From positions 158,838 through 222,837 of the forward strand of contig JANQPV010000037.1 of the NCBI GenBank assembly GCA_028285305.1: 64,000 bases of DNA, read 5' to 3'. Positions 26,828 through 36,620 of the stretch are shown piece after piece. The translations under genes were made by a program, and so were the position numbers. The DNA is from Alphaproteobacteria bacterium. Its GTDB lineage: Bacteria > Pseudomonadota > Alphaproteobacteria > SMXP01. The stretch's first letter is position 1; the number at the start of each line of letters is the position of its first letter. Below the pieces are notes generated by a model. It was not told the origin of the DNA and made no database searches. It saw only the letters and a program-made list of their open reading frames with translations.

Positions 26828-26884
26828 GGCAAGCGCAGCTTCCAGCGGCATGAACGCCGTGGCAATTAATCGAGTGGTACTAAG

Positions 26885-27079
26885 TCACTTCAGGAAAGAA
26901 TGGGGAGCAGCGAACGACGATGCCGCTTTGGGTCTGAGGTCAACGGCTGTTTGGTTCCCCTTCAGGATCTCCGAATAGTACCAAAAGATCCCATAGGTCA
27001 TGGTGAACAACACGACCAGACCCACCAGCCCTACGACGTCAATCTCGGCAATTTTTTTTAAGATCGGCTTCCGTCCCAT
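26885..27079 (-). CDS. Small single-pass membrane protein
   Basis: 64 residues: a basic N-terminus (MGRKPILKKIAEID), one transmembrane helix (VVGLVGLVVLFTMTYGIFWYY), and a polar tail. AGGGTGAGG lies just before the ATG, a good ribosome site. The gene stands alone between a convergent and a divergent neighbour. No family is recognised. Confidence 0.55.
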   Translation of the reverse strand: MGRKPILKKIAEIDVVGLVGLVVLFTMTYGIFWYYSEILKGNQTAVDLRPKAASSFAAPHSFLK

Positions 27080-27230
27080 ACCTCACCCTATCCTACACAC
27101 ATCGACCTCGCAAATCTCCCAACAGCGTTGCAGGAACGGTGCCGCCGATTGGACCAGTATGGGTCTTTGCGCATTAACTTTATCCATGTATACACGGGCA
27201 TCGCAACAAAGCTCTCCGGGGGTAACGACT

Positions 27231-27311
27231 ATGACGGCGCTCTATCTGATAATAGGATTCATCGCTCTGTTTATGCTCTTCAATGTCATTGATTTCGGCA
27301 GCGTCGACTGA
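27231..27311 (+). CDS. 26-residue membrane microprotein
   Basis: Starts MTALYLIIGFIALFML and ends VIDFGSVD. Ribosome site GGGGGT at 8 nt. The hydrophobic stretch is long enough for one transmembrane helix. Supported only by local signals; similar in size to the one at 5641, but unrelated in sequence. Divergent from the 64-residue protein. Confidence 0.4.
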   Translation: MTALYLIIGFIALFMLFNVIDFGSVD

Positions 27312-27427
27312 TCGCTGCTGACGGCCAACCTTTCCTTTTATTGGCCCCATCACCACTTATATCACCTTAATTCGTCAATCTTCCCCTCAACGCGGCTCCC
27401 TTTGCCAGTTTCTGCGTGGTTGCAATT

Positions 27428-28414
27428 ATGGAGAACTGGAATTCAATGCTCGTACCTGTCCTCTACCTGATTGGAGGACTGATCGGCTTGTTGATTGCCG
27501 CTGAGTTTCTTGTACGCGGTTCCGTCGCCGCAGCAACAAAGCTCAATGTCCCTCCCCTGTTGATTGGCCTCACGATTGTCGCGTTTGGAACGTCGGCACC
27601 GGAACTCGTGATCAGCGCTCAAGCCGCGGTCCAGGGCTTTCCAGGTGTCGCAATCGGCAATGTAGTGGGCAGCAACATTGCGAACATCTTCTTGGTTTTG
27701 GGCATTCCCGCGCTGATCTATCCCATCCAATCGGGCCAAACGATGATCCGCCGAAACGTGGTCATCATGCTGCTGGCGACGGGTTTGTTTATCTGGCTCG
27801 CCCTGGAATATGGCGAGTACATTTTTTGGCACGGAGCCCTGTTTTTCGGCTTGATCGTCTTCTTCCTCATGTATTCGGGATTTCGAGCCACCCTGGGCGG
27901 AAAGGAAGATCCAACGGTTGACGATCTCACCAATTTCGAGGAGCTTGGTACCCTTCCCAGCTCCATCATAATCATTCTCCTTTTCCTGCTCATCGGTCTG
28001 ATCGGACTCCCTGTTGCTGGTCACTTTATGGTCGAAGGCGCGGAAACGATGGCAAAAGCGCTCGGCGTTCCGGATACGGTCATCGCACTCAGCCTTATCG
28101 CCTTCGGTACATCACTGCCGGAACTGGCAACGGTCTTCGTAGCCGCCACTCATCGCCAATCCGCCGTGATCTACGGCAGTGTCATTGGCAGCAATCTCTT
28201 CAATCTATTGGCGGTTATGGGGGTCGCGGCGATGCTTGCGCCCATAGCCATACCCGATGCATTCTTAGGTTTCGATCTTTGGGTCATGTTGGGCGCGTCT
28301 CTTGCCATTGTGCCGTTTGTGTTCGCACGGCGCCCCCTTGGCAGAGTCACGGGGCTTGTTTTCCTCGTCATTTACGTCGCTTACATATTCGCAAAGTACC
28401 AAGGCTGGCCGTAA
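27428..28414 (+). CDS. Calcium/sodium antiporter, CaCA family
   Basis: About 328 residues with ten or so hydrophobic segments and the two inverted alpha repeats of CaCA exchangers: GTSAPELVISAQAAV..GNVVGSNIANIFLVLG and GTSLPELATVFVAA..GSVIGSNLFNLLAVMG, where the paired Glu/Asn residues bind Ca and Na. This fits YrbG-type inner-membrane antiporters that expel Ca using Na or H gradients. Start is uncertain: ATG 27428 or GTG 27416, or the ATG at 27446. Single gene, 66 bp before uvrC. Confidence 0.88.
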   Translation: MENWNSMLVPVLYLIGGLIGLLIAAEFLVRGSVAAATKLNVPPLLIGLTIVAFGTSAPELVISAQAAVQGFPGVAIGNVVGSNIANIFLVLGIPALIYPIQSGQTMIRRNVVIMLLATGLFIWLALEYGEYIFWHGALFFGLIVFFLMYSGFRATLGGKEDPTVDDLTNFEELGTLPSSIIIILLFLLIGLIGLPVAGHFMVEGAETMAKALGVPDTVIALSLIAFGTSLPELATVFVAATHRQSAVIYGSVIGSNLFNLLAVMGVAAMLAPIAIPDAFLGFDLWVMLGASLAIVPFVFARRPLGRVTGLVFLVIYVAYIFAKYQGWP

Positions 28415-28480
28415 GCGGCACAAACAGCTCACACACCCGCTTACCAGGACAGACAAATACGGGTTTGCTATACTTTGCAT

Positions 28481-30430
28481 ATGGGAGACCACAGGCAACC
28501 TTCAGGCACGTTTCAGACGCCCGGCGACCATTTCGACGAACAGGCGGCGGAAACCGCCATGCGTGGACCCGCCGTCATAAAGCGCTACCAAAAGACGCTG
28601 CCCAGCGCGCCGGGCGTGTACCGGATGCTCGATCAGAACAGTGACGTTCTCTACGTTGGCAAAGCCCGTAATCTGAAAAACCGAGTGACCAGTTACACCA
28701 AATTTGGTGGCCACACCCACCGCATCGCTCAAATGATCGCGGCAACCGCCGAAATGGACTTCATCACGACACAGACAGAAACCGAAGCTCTGTTGCTTGA
28801 AGCCAATCTCATCAAACGCCTAAAGCCGCGCTATAATGTGATCATGCGGGACGACAAATCGTTCCCTTACATTTTGCTGAAGGATGATCATGACTTTCCG
28901 CAGGTCCTCAAATATCGAGGAGCGCGGTCCCAGCCAGGTCGGTATTTCGGCCCCTTTGCGTCCGCGGGTGCCGTGAACAGGACATTGAACACGCTGCAGC
29001 GCGCCTTTCTATTGCGCTCGTGTTCGGACAGCGTTTTCGACGCGCGCACCCGGCCCTGCCTCCTCTACCAAATCAAGCGGTGCAGCGCGCCGTGCGTCGA
29101 CTACATTTCCAAGGAGGACTATGCAAAACTGGTCCACGAAACGAACGAGTTCTTGAGTGGCAAAAGCACACAAACTCAGTCTCAGCTGTCAAAATTGATG
29201 GAAGACGCAAGCGCGGCTCTCGACTTTGAACGTGCGGCCGGCTACCGGGACCGCATCAAAGCTCTAACCGCGATCCAAACGAGACAAGCGATAAATCCTG
29301 AAAACACGGAAGAAGCTGACGTGTTCGCTGCTTATGCAGATGGCGGACAAGTCTGCATTCAGGTCTTTTTCTTCCGAGCCCGGCAGAACTGGGGAAACCG
29401 GGCCTACTTTCCGCGCCATGACAAATCGGACACGATTGCAAGTGTCCTCGACTCCTTCCTGGCCCAGTTTTATGAAAACAAAGAACCCCCAAAACTGATT
29501 TTGATCAGTGAGCAAACTCCGGAACAATCGCTTCTATCCGAGGCTCTAAGCATCCGGTCCGATCGCAAGATCGAAATCGGCGTCCCCAAACGGGGCGAAC
29601 GCAAAGACCTAATCGAGCATTCACTTAAAAATGCGCGCGACGCCTTGGCGCGCCGATTGGCCGAATCAAAATCCCAACGACAACTCATGGAGGGAGTCGC
29701 AAAGACGTTTCGCTTGGAAGAAGCGCCCTCTCGCATCGAAGTCTATGACAACAGCCACATCCAAGGCACCAATGCCGTGGGTGGGATGATTGTCGCCGGC
29801 CCGGAAGGATTCCAGAAAAATCAGTACAGAAAGTTCAATATAAAGAGTGAGAGCTTGGCGCCTGGTGACGATTACGCCATGATGCGGGAAGTGTTGCGCC
29901 GCAGATTTTCACGCCTGAACGGTAAGCCCCAAGAAAGTGAAGAAGAACAGTCCAAAGAAGACGTTGAAAAGTTTGGCGTGAGGCCTGACCTTGTTTTGAT
30001 CGACGGAGGGCCCGGCCAACTCTCGAGCGCATCCGAAATCATGGAAGAACTCGGCCTAAGCGACATTCCGCTGGTGGGAATTGCCAAAGGCGTTGAACGA
30101 AACGCGGGCCGCGAACACTTCTATATGACGGGTCGTGCACCGTTCATGCTGGAGCCTAAGAGTCCCGTACTTTATTACTTGCAACGGTTGCGAGACGAAG
30201 CCCACCGTTTTGCCATCGGCGGTCATCGGGCACGCCGCAAAAAAAGCATTCGCACATCAACATTGGATGATGTCCCCGGCATTGGTGCCCAGAGGAAACG
30301 CTCCTTGCTCAACCACTTTGGTTCGGCTCGCGCCGTCAAATCGGCAAGTCCAAATGAGCTTGCCGGCGTGGAAGGCATCAGCAAGGCTATGGCAACCCGC
30401 ATCTACAACTATTTCCACGAAGATGCCTAA
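28481..30430 (+). CDS. uvrC: Excinuclease ABC subunit C
   Basis: About 649 residues. GIY-YIG nuclease domain: [24 protein letters not shown]-type stretch around [18 protein letters not shown], which binds UvrB, is followed by the RNase H-like EndoV domain ([32 protein letters not shown]) and C-terminal tandem helix-hairpin-helix motifs ([27 protein letters not shown]). It makes the 3' and 5' incisions in nucleotide-excision repair. ATG 28481 chosen over a TTG two codons earlier. The stop overlaps the pgsA start. Confidence 0.97.
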   Translation: MGDHRQPSGTFQTPGDHFDEQAAETAMRGPAVIKRYQKTLPSAPGVYRMLDQNSDVLYVGKARNLKNRVTSYTKFGGHTHRIAQMIAATAEMDFITTQTETEALLLEANLIKRLKPRYNVIMRDDKSFPYILLKDDHDFPQVLKYRGARSQPGRYFGPFASAGAVNRTLNTLQRAFLLRSCSDSVFDARTRPCLLYQIKRCSAPCVDYISKEDYAKLVHETNEFLSGKSTQTQSQLSKLMEDASAALDFERAAGYRDRIKALTAIQTRQAINPENTEEADVFAAYADGGQVCIQVFFFRARQNWGNRAYFPRHDKSDTIASVLDSFLAQFYENKEPPKLILISEQTPEQSLLSEALSIRSDRKIEIGVPKRGERKDLIEHSLKNARDALARRLAESKSQRQLMEGVAKTFRLEEAPSRIEVYDNSHIQGTNAVGGMIVAGPEGFQKNQYRKFNIKSESLAPGDDYAMMREVLRRRFSRLNGKPQESEEEQSKEDVEKFGVRPDLVLIDGGPGQLSSASEIMEELGLSDIPLVGIAKGVERNAGREHFYMTGRAPFMLEPKSPVLYYLQRLRDEAHRFAIGGHRARRKKSIRTSTLDDVPGIGAQRKRSLLNHFGSARAVKSASPNELAGVEGISKAMATRIYNYFHEDA

Positions 30431-31013
30431 TGCACCGCGCGCAACGTTGAAGCTCATTCACCACCTCCCCAACGTATTGACCATTCTCCGCATTGCTGCC
30501 GCGTTTGGGATTGTGGGCACATTGGGCGTTGGAGACGGTCTCGCTTATGGGCTTGCACTCGGCTTGTTCTTGTTTGCCAGCGTCAGTGACTATTTGGATG
30601 GATACTTTGCCCGCCGGCTTTCAGCCCAGAGCCAAATGGGCGCGGTGCTCGATCCCCTCGCCGACAAAGCGGTCACATTCGCCAGCTTTTGTGTTTTGGT
30701 GTCTTGGAGCGTTTATGGGCAATGGCACCTCATTGCAGTCGGTGCAATCGTAATCCGTGAAATTGGCATATCGGCATTGCGATTTGGATCTCCCCACAAT
30801 GCACTCAGCGTCTCCCGACTTGCCAAAGCAAAGACAACAATCCAGTTCATCGCCATTGCCCTCGCACTTTCCTCCGCGGTGTGGCCGAATTCGGCTGCAC
30901 TTCTTGCCATCGCTTTGGGCGCTCTGTGGCTGGCAGCTGCTCTCACTGTCTTTACGGGAGCTCAGTACATCCTTAAACTGAACCGCGTGGAAACAAAGAC
31001 GAAGACCAGATGA
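30423..31013 (+). CDS. pgsA: CDP-diacylglycerol-glycerol-3-phosphate 3-phosphatidyltransferase
   Basis: 196 residues with about five transmembrane segments. The CDP-alcohol phosphotransferase motif D-G-x2-A-R-x8-G-x3-D-x3-D is present as [23 protein letters not shown]. It makes phosphatidylglycerol phosphate, precursor of phosphatidylglycerol and cardiolipin, in the inner membrane. Start ATG lies inside the uvrC stop region (8 bp overlap). Order uvrC-pgsA-moaD-moaE is a recurrent alphaproteobacterial arrangement. Confidence 0.93.
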   Translation: MPNAPRATLKLIHHLPNVLTILRIAAAFGIVGTLGVGDGLAYGLALGLFLFASVSDYLDGYFARRLSAQSQMGAVLDPLADKAVTFASFCVLVSWSVYGQWHLIAVGAIVIREIGISALRFGSPHNALSVSRLAKAKTTIQFIAIALALSSAVWPNSAALLAIALGALWLAAALTVFTGAQYILKLNRVETKTKTR

Positions 31014-31261
31014 AACTTGTCTACTTTGCATGGCTGAAGGAGCGACTTGGGATAGACGAAGAAGTCGTTGAATTGCCGGACAGCGTGCTGACCGTTCGCG
31101 ATCTCCTTGATTGGCTGTCTGGAAGGGGCCCCGAATTTTCGGAAGCCTTAGAAAAACGCTCCGTCATTCGTGTGGCTGTTGATCAAGAGCATCAGCCGCA
31201 CGAGGCTTCGATTCGAGGTGCCGCGGAAATTGCTATCTTTCCTCCTGTTACGGGAGGTTAG
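31010..31261 (+). CDS. moaD: Molybdopterin synthase small subunit
   Basis: 83 residues, ubiquitin-like beta-grasp. It ends in the required Gly-Gly (FPPVTGG), the site of thiocarboxylation. [14 protein letters not shown] opens the family pattern. It supplies sulfur to precursor Z in molybdenum cofactor synthesis. Starts ATGA with the pgsA stop and is followed 2 bp later by moaE. Confidence 0.95.
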   Translation: MKLVYFAWLKERLGIDEEVVELPDSVLTVRDLLDWLSGRGPEFSEALEKRSVIRVAVDQEHQPHEASIRGAAEIAIFPPVTGG

Positions 31262-31263
31262 AG

Positions 31264-31725
31264 ATGACTGTTCGCGTGCAGTCCGAAGATTTTGACGTTG
31301 GCGCAGCCTATGAAGAGGCCGTCGCGAACAGCCGTTCGGCAGGCGCAGTTGTAACCTTCGTGGGCCGCGTGAGGGACTTTCAAAGTGAAGAGGAACACAC
31401 TCGTGTCGAGAGTATTTTCCTCGAACATTATCCGTCCATGACGTTCCAGGAACTGGAAAAAATCGAAACCGAGGCGCGCACCCGTTGGCCGATCGAGGAA
31501 TGCTTAATCGTCCATCGCTATGGAGAACTCTTTCCGGGAGACCAGATCGTCCTTGTCATAACAACTTCCCCTCACCGGAAAGCGGCATTCGAATCCGCGC
31601 AGTTTTTGATGGATTGGCTGAAAACTCGGGCCCCCTTCTGGAAGAAAGAGCGCACGCCGGACGGATCCAGATGGGTTGACGCGAAAGAGTCAGACGACGA
31701 AGCAGCTGATCGCTGGTCGCGATGA
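31264..31725 (+). CDS. moaE: Molybdopterin synthase catalytic subunit
   Basis: 153 residues. AGAVVTFVGRVRDF, LEHYPSMTFQELEKI, a HRYGELFPGDQIV loop and KTRAPFWKKERTPDGSRWVDA, with the catalytic lysine pair and Arg residues of MoaE. It converts precursor Z to molybdopterin with MoaD. The short spacing to moaD shows co-translation. Converges on ilvE with 7 bp between stops. Confidence 0.96.
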   Translation: MTVRVQSEDFDVGAAYEEAVANSRSAGAVVTFVGRVRDFQSEEEHTRVESIFLEHYPSMTFQELEKIETEARTRWPIEECLIVHRYGELFPGDQIVLVITTSPHRKAAFESAQFLMDWLKTRAPFWKKERTPDGSRWVDAKESDDEAADRWSR

Positions 31726-31732
31726 GCGTCGA

Positions 31733-32617
31733 TTAAGCCCCGTTCCATTGGCGCACGAACTGATCGAAGTCATTCATCAGTGTTTTGGTAATGTCTCCCA
31801 CTTCGAAATTATAGGGGCCAATTTCGGAAACAGGGGAAACTTCGGCCGCGGTTCCGGTCAAAAAGCACTGCTCAAATCCTTCAAGTTCACTCGGTTCAAT
31901 GGCGCGTTCCGAAATCTCAAGGCCCCGTTTGGTCGCTAGATCCATTACCGTACGACGGGTAATTCCATCCAAAAAGCAGTCGGGGGTGGGTGTGTGAAGC
32001 TTGCCATCCCGAACGAAAAATACATTAGCGCCTGTGGCCTCAGCAACTTGACCACGATAGTCCAGCATCATTGCGTCCGCATAACCCTTTGCTTCTGCAG
32101 CGTGTTTTGAAAGCGTACAGATCATATATAGACCTGCAGATTTGCTATGACACGGAGCTGTATCCGGTGCAGGCCGCCGCCACTCAGCCATATCCAAACG
32201 CAGACCTTTCAACTTCTGTTCGGGATCAAAATAGGACGGCCACTCCCACACGGCAATGGCAAGATGAATGGTCGTATCTTGCGCGGACACCGCCATCATC
32301 TCACTGCCCCGCCAGGCAACTGGCCGTACATACCCGTCCACCAAGCCTTGCGCTTTGATGACTTCGTAGCACGCAGCATCTATCTCATCTGCGGTATACG
32401 GAATTTCATATCCCATAATCTTTGCTGAATTCAGCAAACGATCGGTATGTTCGCGCAGCTTAAAGACTTTTCCGCCATAAATGCGCTCTCCTTCGAAGAC
32501 CGTGCTGCCGTAGTGCAAACCGTGGCTGAGGACATGCAGATTTGCGTCACGCCATGGAACGAGCGAACCGTCATACCAAATCATGCCATCGCGATCATCG
32601 TAGGAAAGTATCGACAT
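31733..32617 (-). CDS. ilvE: Branched-chain amino acid aminotransferase
   Basis: About 294 residues, fold type IV PLP enzyme. Motifs: HGLHYGSTVFEGER, CHSKSAGLYMICTLSKHAAEAKG (the Schiff-base lysine is in SKSAGLY) and a YRGQVAEATGANVFFVRDG stretch with TPDCFLDGITRRTV. It transaminates Val, Leu and Ile with 2-oxoglutarate. Start ATG 32617 follows AGCGGG; the ATG 36 nt upstream would add a non-conserved stretch. Divergent from the MarR-type gene, 167 bp between starts. Confidence 0.93.
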   Translation of the reverse strand: MSILSYDDRDGMIWYDGSLVPWRDANLHVLSHGLHYGSTVFEGERIYGGKVFKLREHTDRLLNSAKIMGYEIPYTADEIDAACYEVIKAQGLVDGYVRPVAWRGSEMMAVSAQDTTIHLAIAVWEWPSYFDPEQKLKGLRLDMAEWRRPAPDTAPCHSKSAGLYMICTLSKHAAEAKGYADAMMLDYRGQVAEATGANVFFVRDGKLHTPTPDCFLDGITRRTVMDLATKRGLEISERAIEPSELEGFEQCFLTGTAAEVSPVSEIGPYNFEVGDITKTLMNDFDQFVRQWNGA

Positions 32618-32784
32618 AGGGACCCGCTTTCTGTGAGGCCATCGAACGGCCACCTGCGCTTTCCTTCATTTCAGCCCCTAGCCCAAGGCGCAAGCGCCGA
32701 ATAGGCGAAGGGATTGCTCATTGAAAGATGCATGTAATCATGGAACAGTAATGTTTCGTACCATAGTTACTAAAATACGTCAAC

Positions 32785-33306
32785 ATGACTGACATAAATT
32801 TTGGTGGGCCGGTCGGCGACCAACAACCTGAAGCGTTTTCCGAAAGCGAGCTGCGGGCCTGCATCGAGCTCTTGTTCTTCGCATATCGGGACTTCACGAG
32901 CGACCCCGATGTCATACTGGAGGAATATGGGTACGGAAGAGCCCATCATCGTGTCATTCACTTCGTGGGCCGCCGCCCCGGACTTTCTGTTGCAGAACTG
33001 CTGGGAATATTGAGGATCACGAAACAGAGCCTTAGCCGGGTGCTGAAGCAGTTATTAGCGGACAAGTTCGTCGTGCAGCGCATCGGCCACTCTGATCGCC
33101 GCCAGAGGCTTCTCTACTTGACGGACGAAGGCATAGAACTTGAGAGAAAACTCTCGGTGCCCCAACAGGAGCGGTTTGCAAAGGCCTTCCGTGCAGTCGG
33201 CAGCGATGCCGCGGAAGGTTACTGGAAGGTGCTAACGCACCTCATCAACGCCAAAGACCGAGCAGAAACGGTGAGTTCACTTCAACGACTGCGTGGACGC
33301 GAATAG
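32785..33306 (+). CDS. MarR-family transcriptional regulator
   Basis: 173 residues. The winged-helix core VAELLGILRITKQSLSRVLKQLLADKFVVQRIGHSDRRQRLLYLTDEG carries the R-x-D-x-R-R-x wing. A MarR gene before an OmpR-type response regulator, beside ilvE, is a recurrent alphaproteobacterial neighbourhood (petP/petR order), so this may be a PetP-like regulator. The promoter region contains a loose AGTAA..TTACT pair (32747-32751, 32767-32771) that could be its operator. Confidence 0.85.
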   Translation: MTDINFGGPVGDQQPEAFSESELRACIELLFFAYRDFTSDPDVILEEYGYGRAHHRVIHFVGRRPGLSVAELLGILRITKQSLSRVLKQLLADKFVVQRIGHSDRRQRLLYLTDEGIELERKLSVPQQERFAKAFRAVGSDAAEGYWKVLTHLINAKDRAETVSSLQRLRGRE

Positions 33307-33441
33307 CGCAACAGCACGGCTCTAGGCGGAACTCTCCGAATTGTATAGACTGCGGCGAAGCGACTCGCCCGCTTGTTGGATCGAAATCGGGTAATGGGAC
33401 TATTCTCGGATAGTGTAAGTCAGTCAGCCATGGGACAATTG

Positions 33442-34161
33442 ATGACCACACCAACCGAATCTGCGAGCAGAGCGACCGACTTTGGTCCCGACACATATCA
33501 CATCCTCGTCGTAGATGATGACACACGCATTCGCGAGCTCTTAAAGCGCTATTTGATTGAGAGCGGCTTTCGCGTGACGACAGCGAAAGACGCACTCGAT
33601 GCCCGCAGCCAACTCACGAATTTCGCGTTTGATCTTATCGTATTGGATCTCATGATGCCGGGAGAAGACGGCCTCGCACTAACAGAATCTTTGCGCCGTA
33701 GATCAGACGTGCCCATTCTCATGTTGACTGCCAGGGGGGAACCCGAAGATCGCATAAAGGGCCTCGAAGTCGGCGTCGACGACTATTTGCCGAAACCGTT
33801 CGAGCCTCGGGAGCTGCTGCTCCGGATAGAAACAATCATTCGGCGAACAAAACCTGCTCTGGAAGAGGGAACTGAGTTTTCTCTTGGAGAGTGCCGATTC
33901 GATCCTAGCCGTGGAGAACTCTGGCGCGGGGACGAAGCCATCAAGGTGACAACCGCAGAGGTGGCCATTTTGAGATTGCTCGCCAGCAATCCGGGGCGAG
34001 CATTTTCACGACTTGAGCTTAGCGAAAAGTCAGCCGCAGGGTCTGAGCGCTCGGTGGATGTCCAGATGACTCGGCTGCGCCGCAAAATTGAAAAAGATCC
34101 GCGTACACCGATCTATCTCCAGACCATCCGGGGTGTCGGCTATGCATTGGTGCCAGACTAA
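33442..34161 (+). CDS. OmpR/PhoB-type response regulator (PetR-like)
   Basis: About 239 residues. Receiver domain: ILVVDDDTRIRELL, phospho-acceptor Asp in FDLIVLDLMMPGEDG, MLTARG, and the PKPFEPREL lysine. The output is a winged helix: EVAILRLLASNPGRAFSRLEL..VDVQMTRLRRKIEKDP..RGVGYALV. Start either ATG 33442 or ATG 33430. It is 2 bp before the kinase gene, so the two form a two-component system. The role of the PetR-like branch is not settled. Confidence 0.9.
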   Translation: MTTPTESASRATDFGPDTYHILVVDDDTRIRELLKRYLIESGFRVTTAKDALDARSQLTNFAFDLIVLDLMMPGEDGLALTESLRRRSDVPILMLTARGEPEDRIKGLEVGVDDYLPKPFEPRELLLRIETIIRRTKPALEEGTEFSLGECRFDPSRGELWRGDEAIKVTTAEVAILRLLASNPGRAFSRLELSEKSAAGSERSVDVQMTRLRRKIEKDPRTPIYLQTIRGVGYALVPD

Positions 34162-34163
34162 AG

Positions 34164-35612
34164 ATGAACAAGCACCCATCAACTGGCTCGTTCCGCCTGG
34201 TTGAGGCGGAAGTGGAGACAACATCAGAAGCACGGCAAAGCAATGGGTCGGCGCGCATGTCGATCGCACGGCGCTTGGCGGACCGTTGGAGTGCTGTGAA
34301 ACACTTCGCGAAAAGATATGCACCACGACGGCTTCTGACGCGGTCCTTGCTCATCATCGTTACACCGGTCGTCCTTACCCAATTCATTGTGACCTACATC
34401 TTCTTTGAGCTCCATTGGAATACCGTAACCAGCCGGTTGTCAGAGGGCGTGGCCGGAGACATTGCCATGCTCATCGACACCTATGAGACGTTTCCGTCGA
34501 TCCAAAGCATCGACAGATTGACCGGCGTCGTTTTCCGAACAAAGGAGCTCAGCATTGCCGTCGACAAGAACGCTGTCTTGCCGCACGTAGAACGCAATTC
34601 CCTCTTTTCCGTCGTGGACAGATCACTTCGAGACGCCTTGGAGGAACGCCTGAACACCCCGTTTTGGTTCGACACCACCCGCTATGCGGACTACGTCGAC
34701 ATCCGAGTACAGATAAACAACGACGTCCTTCGCGTTTACGCCCCCCTTGATCGCGTGATTGTAACGAACGGCCACATCTTTCTGTTGTGGATGACCGTGA
34801 CTTCGTTGGTTTTGCTTACCATCGCAATCGTGTTCCTGCGCAATCAAGTCAGATCCATCCAAAGATTGGCCGCCGCTGCGGACCATTTCGGTCGCGGCCA
34901 AGATGTCGTTGATTTCAAGCCCACAGGCGCCACGGAAGTTCGGCAAGCCGCGGACGCCTTCCTGAAGATGAGGGATCGGATCCAACGTCAAATCGAACAA
35001 AGAACACTATTGTTGGCAGGAGTGAGCCATGATCTCAAAACGCCGTTGACCCGAATGCGTCTCGAGCTTGAAATGATGGGGCAACCTCAAGAGACCGAGG
35101 CGATGCGCAGCGACATTGCCGAGATGGAACATATGCTGGACGAATATTTGACGTTCAGCCGCGGCCAGGGAGCCGAGGCTCCATCCGAAATCGATCTTGG
35201 CCCACTCACGGCAGATATTGTTCAAGGGTTTGCCCGCAGCGGTCAGGAGGTGGGCGTTTCATCGGCCCATGGATTGATCGCGTCCGTACGCCGAAATGCA
35301 ATAAAGCGATGCATAACAAACCTAATCGAAAACGCGCTCCGCTATGGGGAAAAAGCAGCGGTCAGATGCGAGCGGGATGAAGAATCCATTCGCATCGTCG
35401 TGGACGACGACGGTCCAGGCATCCCCGAAACCCAGATTGAAGAGGCCTTCAAACCCTTTGCCCGCCTTGACACAGGAAGGAATTTGGACGCAGGCGGTGT
35501 TGGCTTGGGGCTCGCCATTGCCCGCGATGTGGCCCGCGGCCATGGTGGTGACATCAAACTGGGCCGCAGCCCGTGGGGAGGTCTGCGCGCTACCTTGGTT
35601 TTGCCGGTTTAG
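34164..35612 (+). CDS. Sensor histidine kinase, EnvZ-like
   Basis: 482 residues. Transmembrane helix 1 (LLIIVTPVVLTQFIVTYIFF) and helix 2 (FLLWMTVTSLVLLTIAIVFL) flank a short periplasmic domain of about 140 residues. Then HAMP (VRSIQRLAAAADHF), the H-box GVSHDLKTPLTRMR, and ATPase boxes NLIENALRYG, DDGPGIPE and GVGLGLAIARDVARGHGG. It phosphorylates the response regulator 2 bp upstream. The ligand sensed is unknown. Confidence 0.92.
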   Translation: MNKHPSTGSFRLVEAEVETTSEARQSNGSARMSIARRLADRWSAVKHFAKRYAPRRLLTRSLLIIVTPVVLTQFIVTYIFFELHWNTVTSRLSEGVAGDIAMLIDTYETFPSIQSIDRLTGVVFRTKELSIAVDKNAVLPHVERNSLFSVVDRSLRDALEERLNTPFWFDTTRYADYVDIRVQINNDVLRVYAPLDRVIVTNGHIFLLWMTVTSLVLLTIAIVFLRNQVRSIQRLAAAADHFGRGQDVVDFKPTGATEVRQAADAFLKMRDRIQRQIEQRTLLLAGVSHDLKTPLTRMRLELEMMGQPQETEAMRSDIAEMEHMLDEYLTFSRGQGAEAPSEIDLGPLTADIVQGFARSGQEVGVSSAHGLIASVRRNAIKRCITNLIENALRYGEKAAVRCERDEESIRIVVDDDGPGIPETQIEEAFKPFARLDTGRNLDAGGVGLGLAIARDVARGHGGDIKLGRSPWGGLRATLVLPV

Positions 35613-35931
35613 GCTCTCCGGGCCGAACAACGCCACCAAGCCCATTTATCCGCAAAGGGATGAAATGCGCCATCAAGATGGCCCAGTACAAAGCGCGGCC
35701 TCTAGCCGATAGCAACTGCTTAGTTCGAAGTTGTCTTGGATTAAAAAATGGCCCCGGCAGGGTGTGGGGGAAAGGGGGCGCGCCGGGGCCAATTCATACT
35801 ATCTGCGCTTGGGGGAATAAGCGCATGTCTCGGTTTAATAATCGAACCTTATCTCAGCCTTAAGTGGTTTTGATTCCTGTGAATAAATCCTTAATCGGCA
35901 GCAATCGTCACAAAAGCGTGTTTGCAGTCAT
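35613..35931. other. 319-bp convergent spacer with G-rich hairpin
   Basis: Between the kinase gene (plus) and the TetR/COQ9-like gene (minus). No protein gene. It contains the structured segment 35749-35825, listed separately. Confidence 0.4.
35749..35825 (+). ncRNA. Candidate structured RNA or double hairpin
   Basis: TGGCCCCGGC (35749-35758) pairs with GCCGGGGCCA (35782-35791), a 10-bp stem. Between the arms are runs GGG (35760), GGGGG (35766) and GGGGG (35774); with GGGG (35785) these also satisfy a G-quadruplex pattern with loops of 3, 3 and 6. A second hairpin follows: TGCGCTT (35804-35810) with AAGCGCA (35819-35825) and a GGGGGAAT loop. No clear promoter or terminator is seen. Confidence 0.35.
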
Positions 35932-36564
35932 TTAGTGGTAGGTATTTGGGCTGCTGTCGAGATCGGAGTCCGAGGGAGAGGGACCTTCAAAACGCGCGGG
36001 CTTTATTGACCGTGGGACCCGTTCTGCCCACTCGCCCACACGGCGCAATTGGCGATCCAAATGAGCCATTGTGCGAGCCAGCCCGGCATCATCATCCTCG
36101 AGCCACACGAACAAGGTTGATGTCCACACCGAACCGACAATTCGGATGCCGACGGCTCCACGCACTCCCGAAGAATCGATCCCGCAACTCTCCAAAATCA
36201 TCCGCATCGAAGACAGGAGATGTGGACGCAGTTGAAACAGAGTGAATGGGTCCCGCTTGAGGTGATTGGCGATAGCACCAATACCTCCCTTCATGTCATC
36301 CAATGCCTCCAATGTCAGCATGATGGCATCAAACAGTCGGTCCCGGATCGTACCTTCCATGCCGGTCCCTTCCAGTTCCGTGAGCGTGCGATCGCGCATC
36401 TGGTCGAGCAACGCCTCCAATATCTCTGTCTTCGAAGAGCCAACCTGAAAGACATCTTTGAGCGAAACCCCAGCCCGCTCGCATACGGCCGAAAGTGAAA
36501 CATTGCGCCAGCCGATTTCCTGCGCCATCTCCAGCGCGGCGTGAATGACCTGATCCTTGCTCAT
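35932..36564 (-). CDS. TetR-like helix-turn-helix protein with COQ9-like C-terminal domain
   Basis: 210 residues. The N-terminus is a TetR-like HTH (VIHAALEMAQEIGWRNVSLSAVCERAGVS). The C-terminal half, with W-T-S-T-L-F-V-W-L-E-D-D and TMAHLDRQLRR, resembles COQ9 (ubiquinone biosynthesis lipid-binding protein), itself of TetR fold. Either a transcription regulator or a ubiquinone accessory protein; UbiK nearby favours a quinone link, but this is inference. 56 bp after proC on the same strand. Confidence 0.7.
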   Translation of the reverse strand: MSKDQVIHAALEMAQEIGWRNVSLSAVCERAGVSLKDVFQVGSSKTEILEALLDQMRDRTLTELEGTGMEGTIRDRLFDAIMLTLEALDDMKGGIGAIANHLKRDPFTLFQLRPHLLSSMRMILESCGIDSSGVRGAVGIRIVGSVWTSTLFVWLEDDDAGLARTMAHLDRQLRRVGEWAERVPRSIKPARFEGPSPSDSDLDSSPNTYH

Positions 36565-36620
36565 CTCTATTCCGTCAGTGCAAATTCTCGTTTTTCAGAA
36601 CGGATTCTATAGCTACCGAG

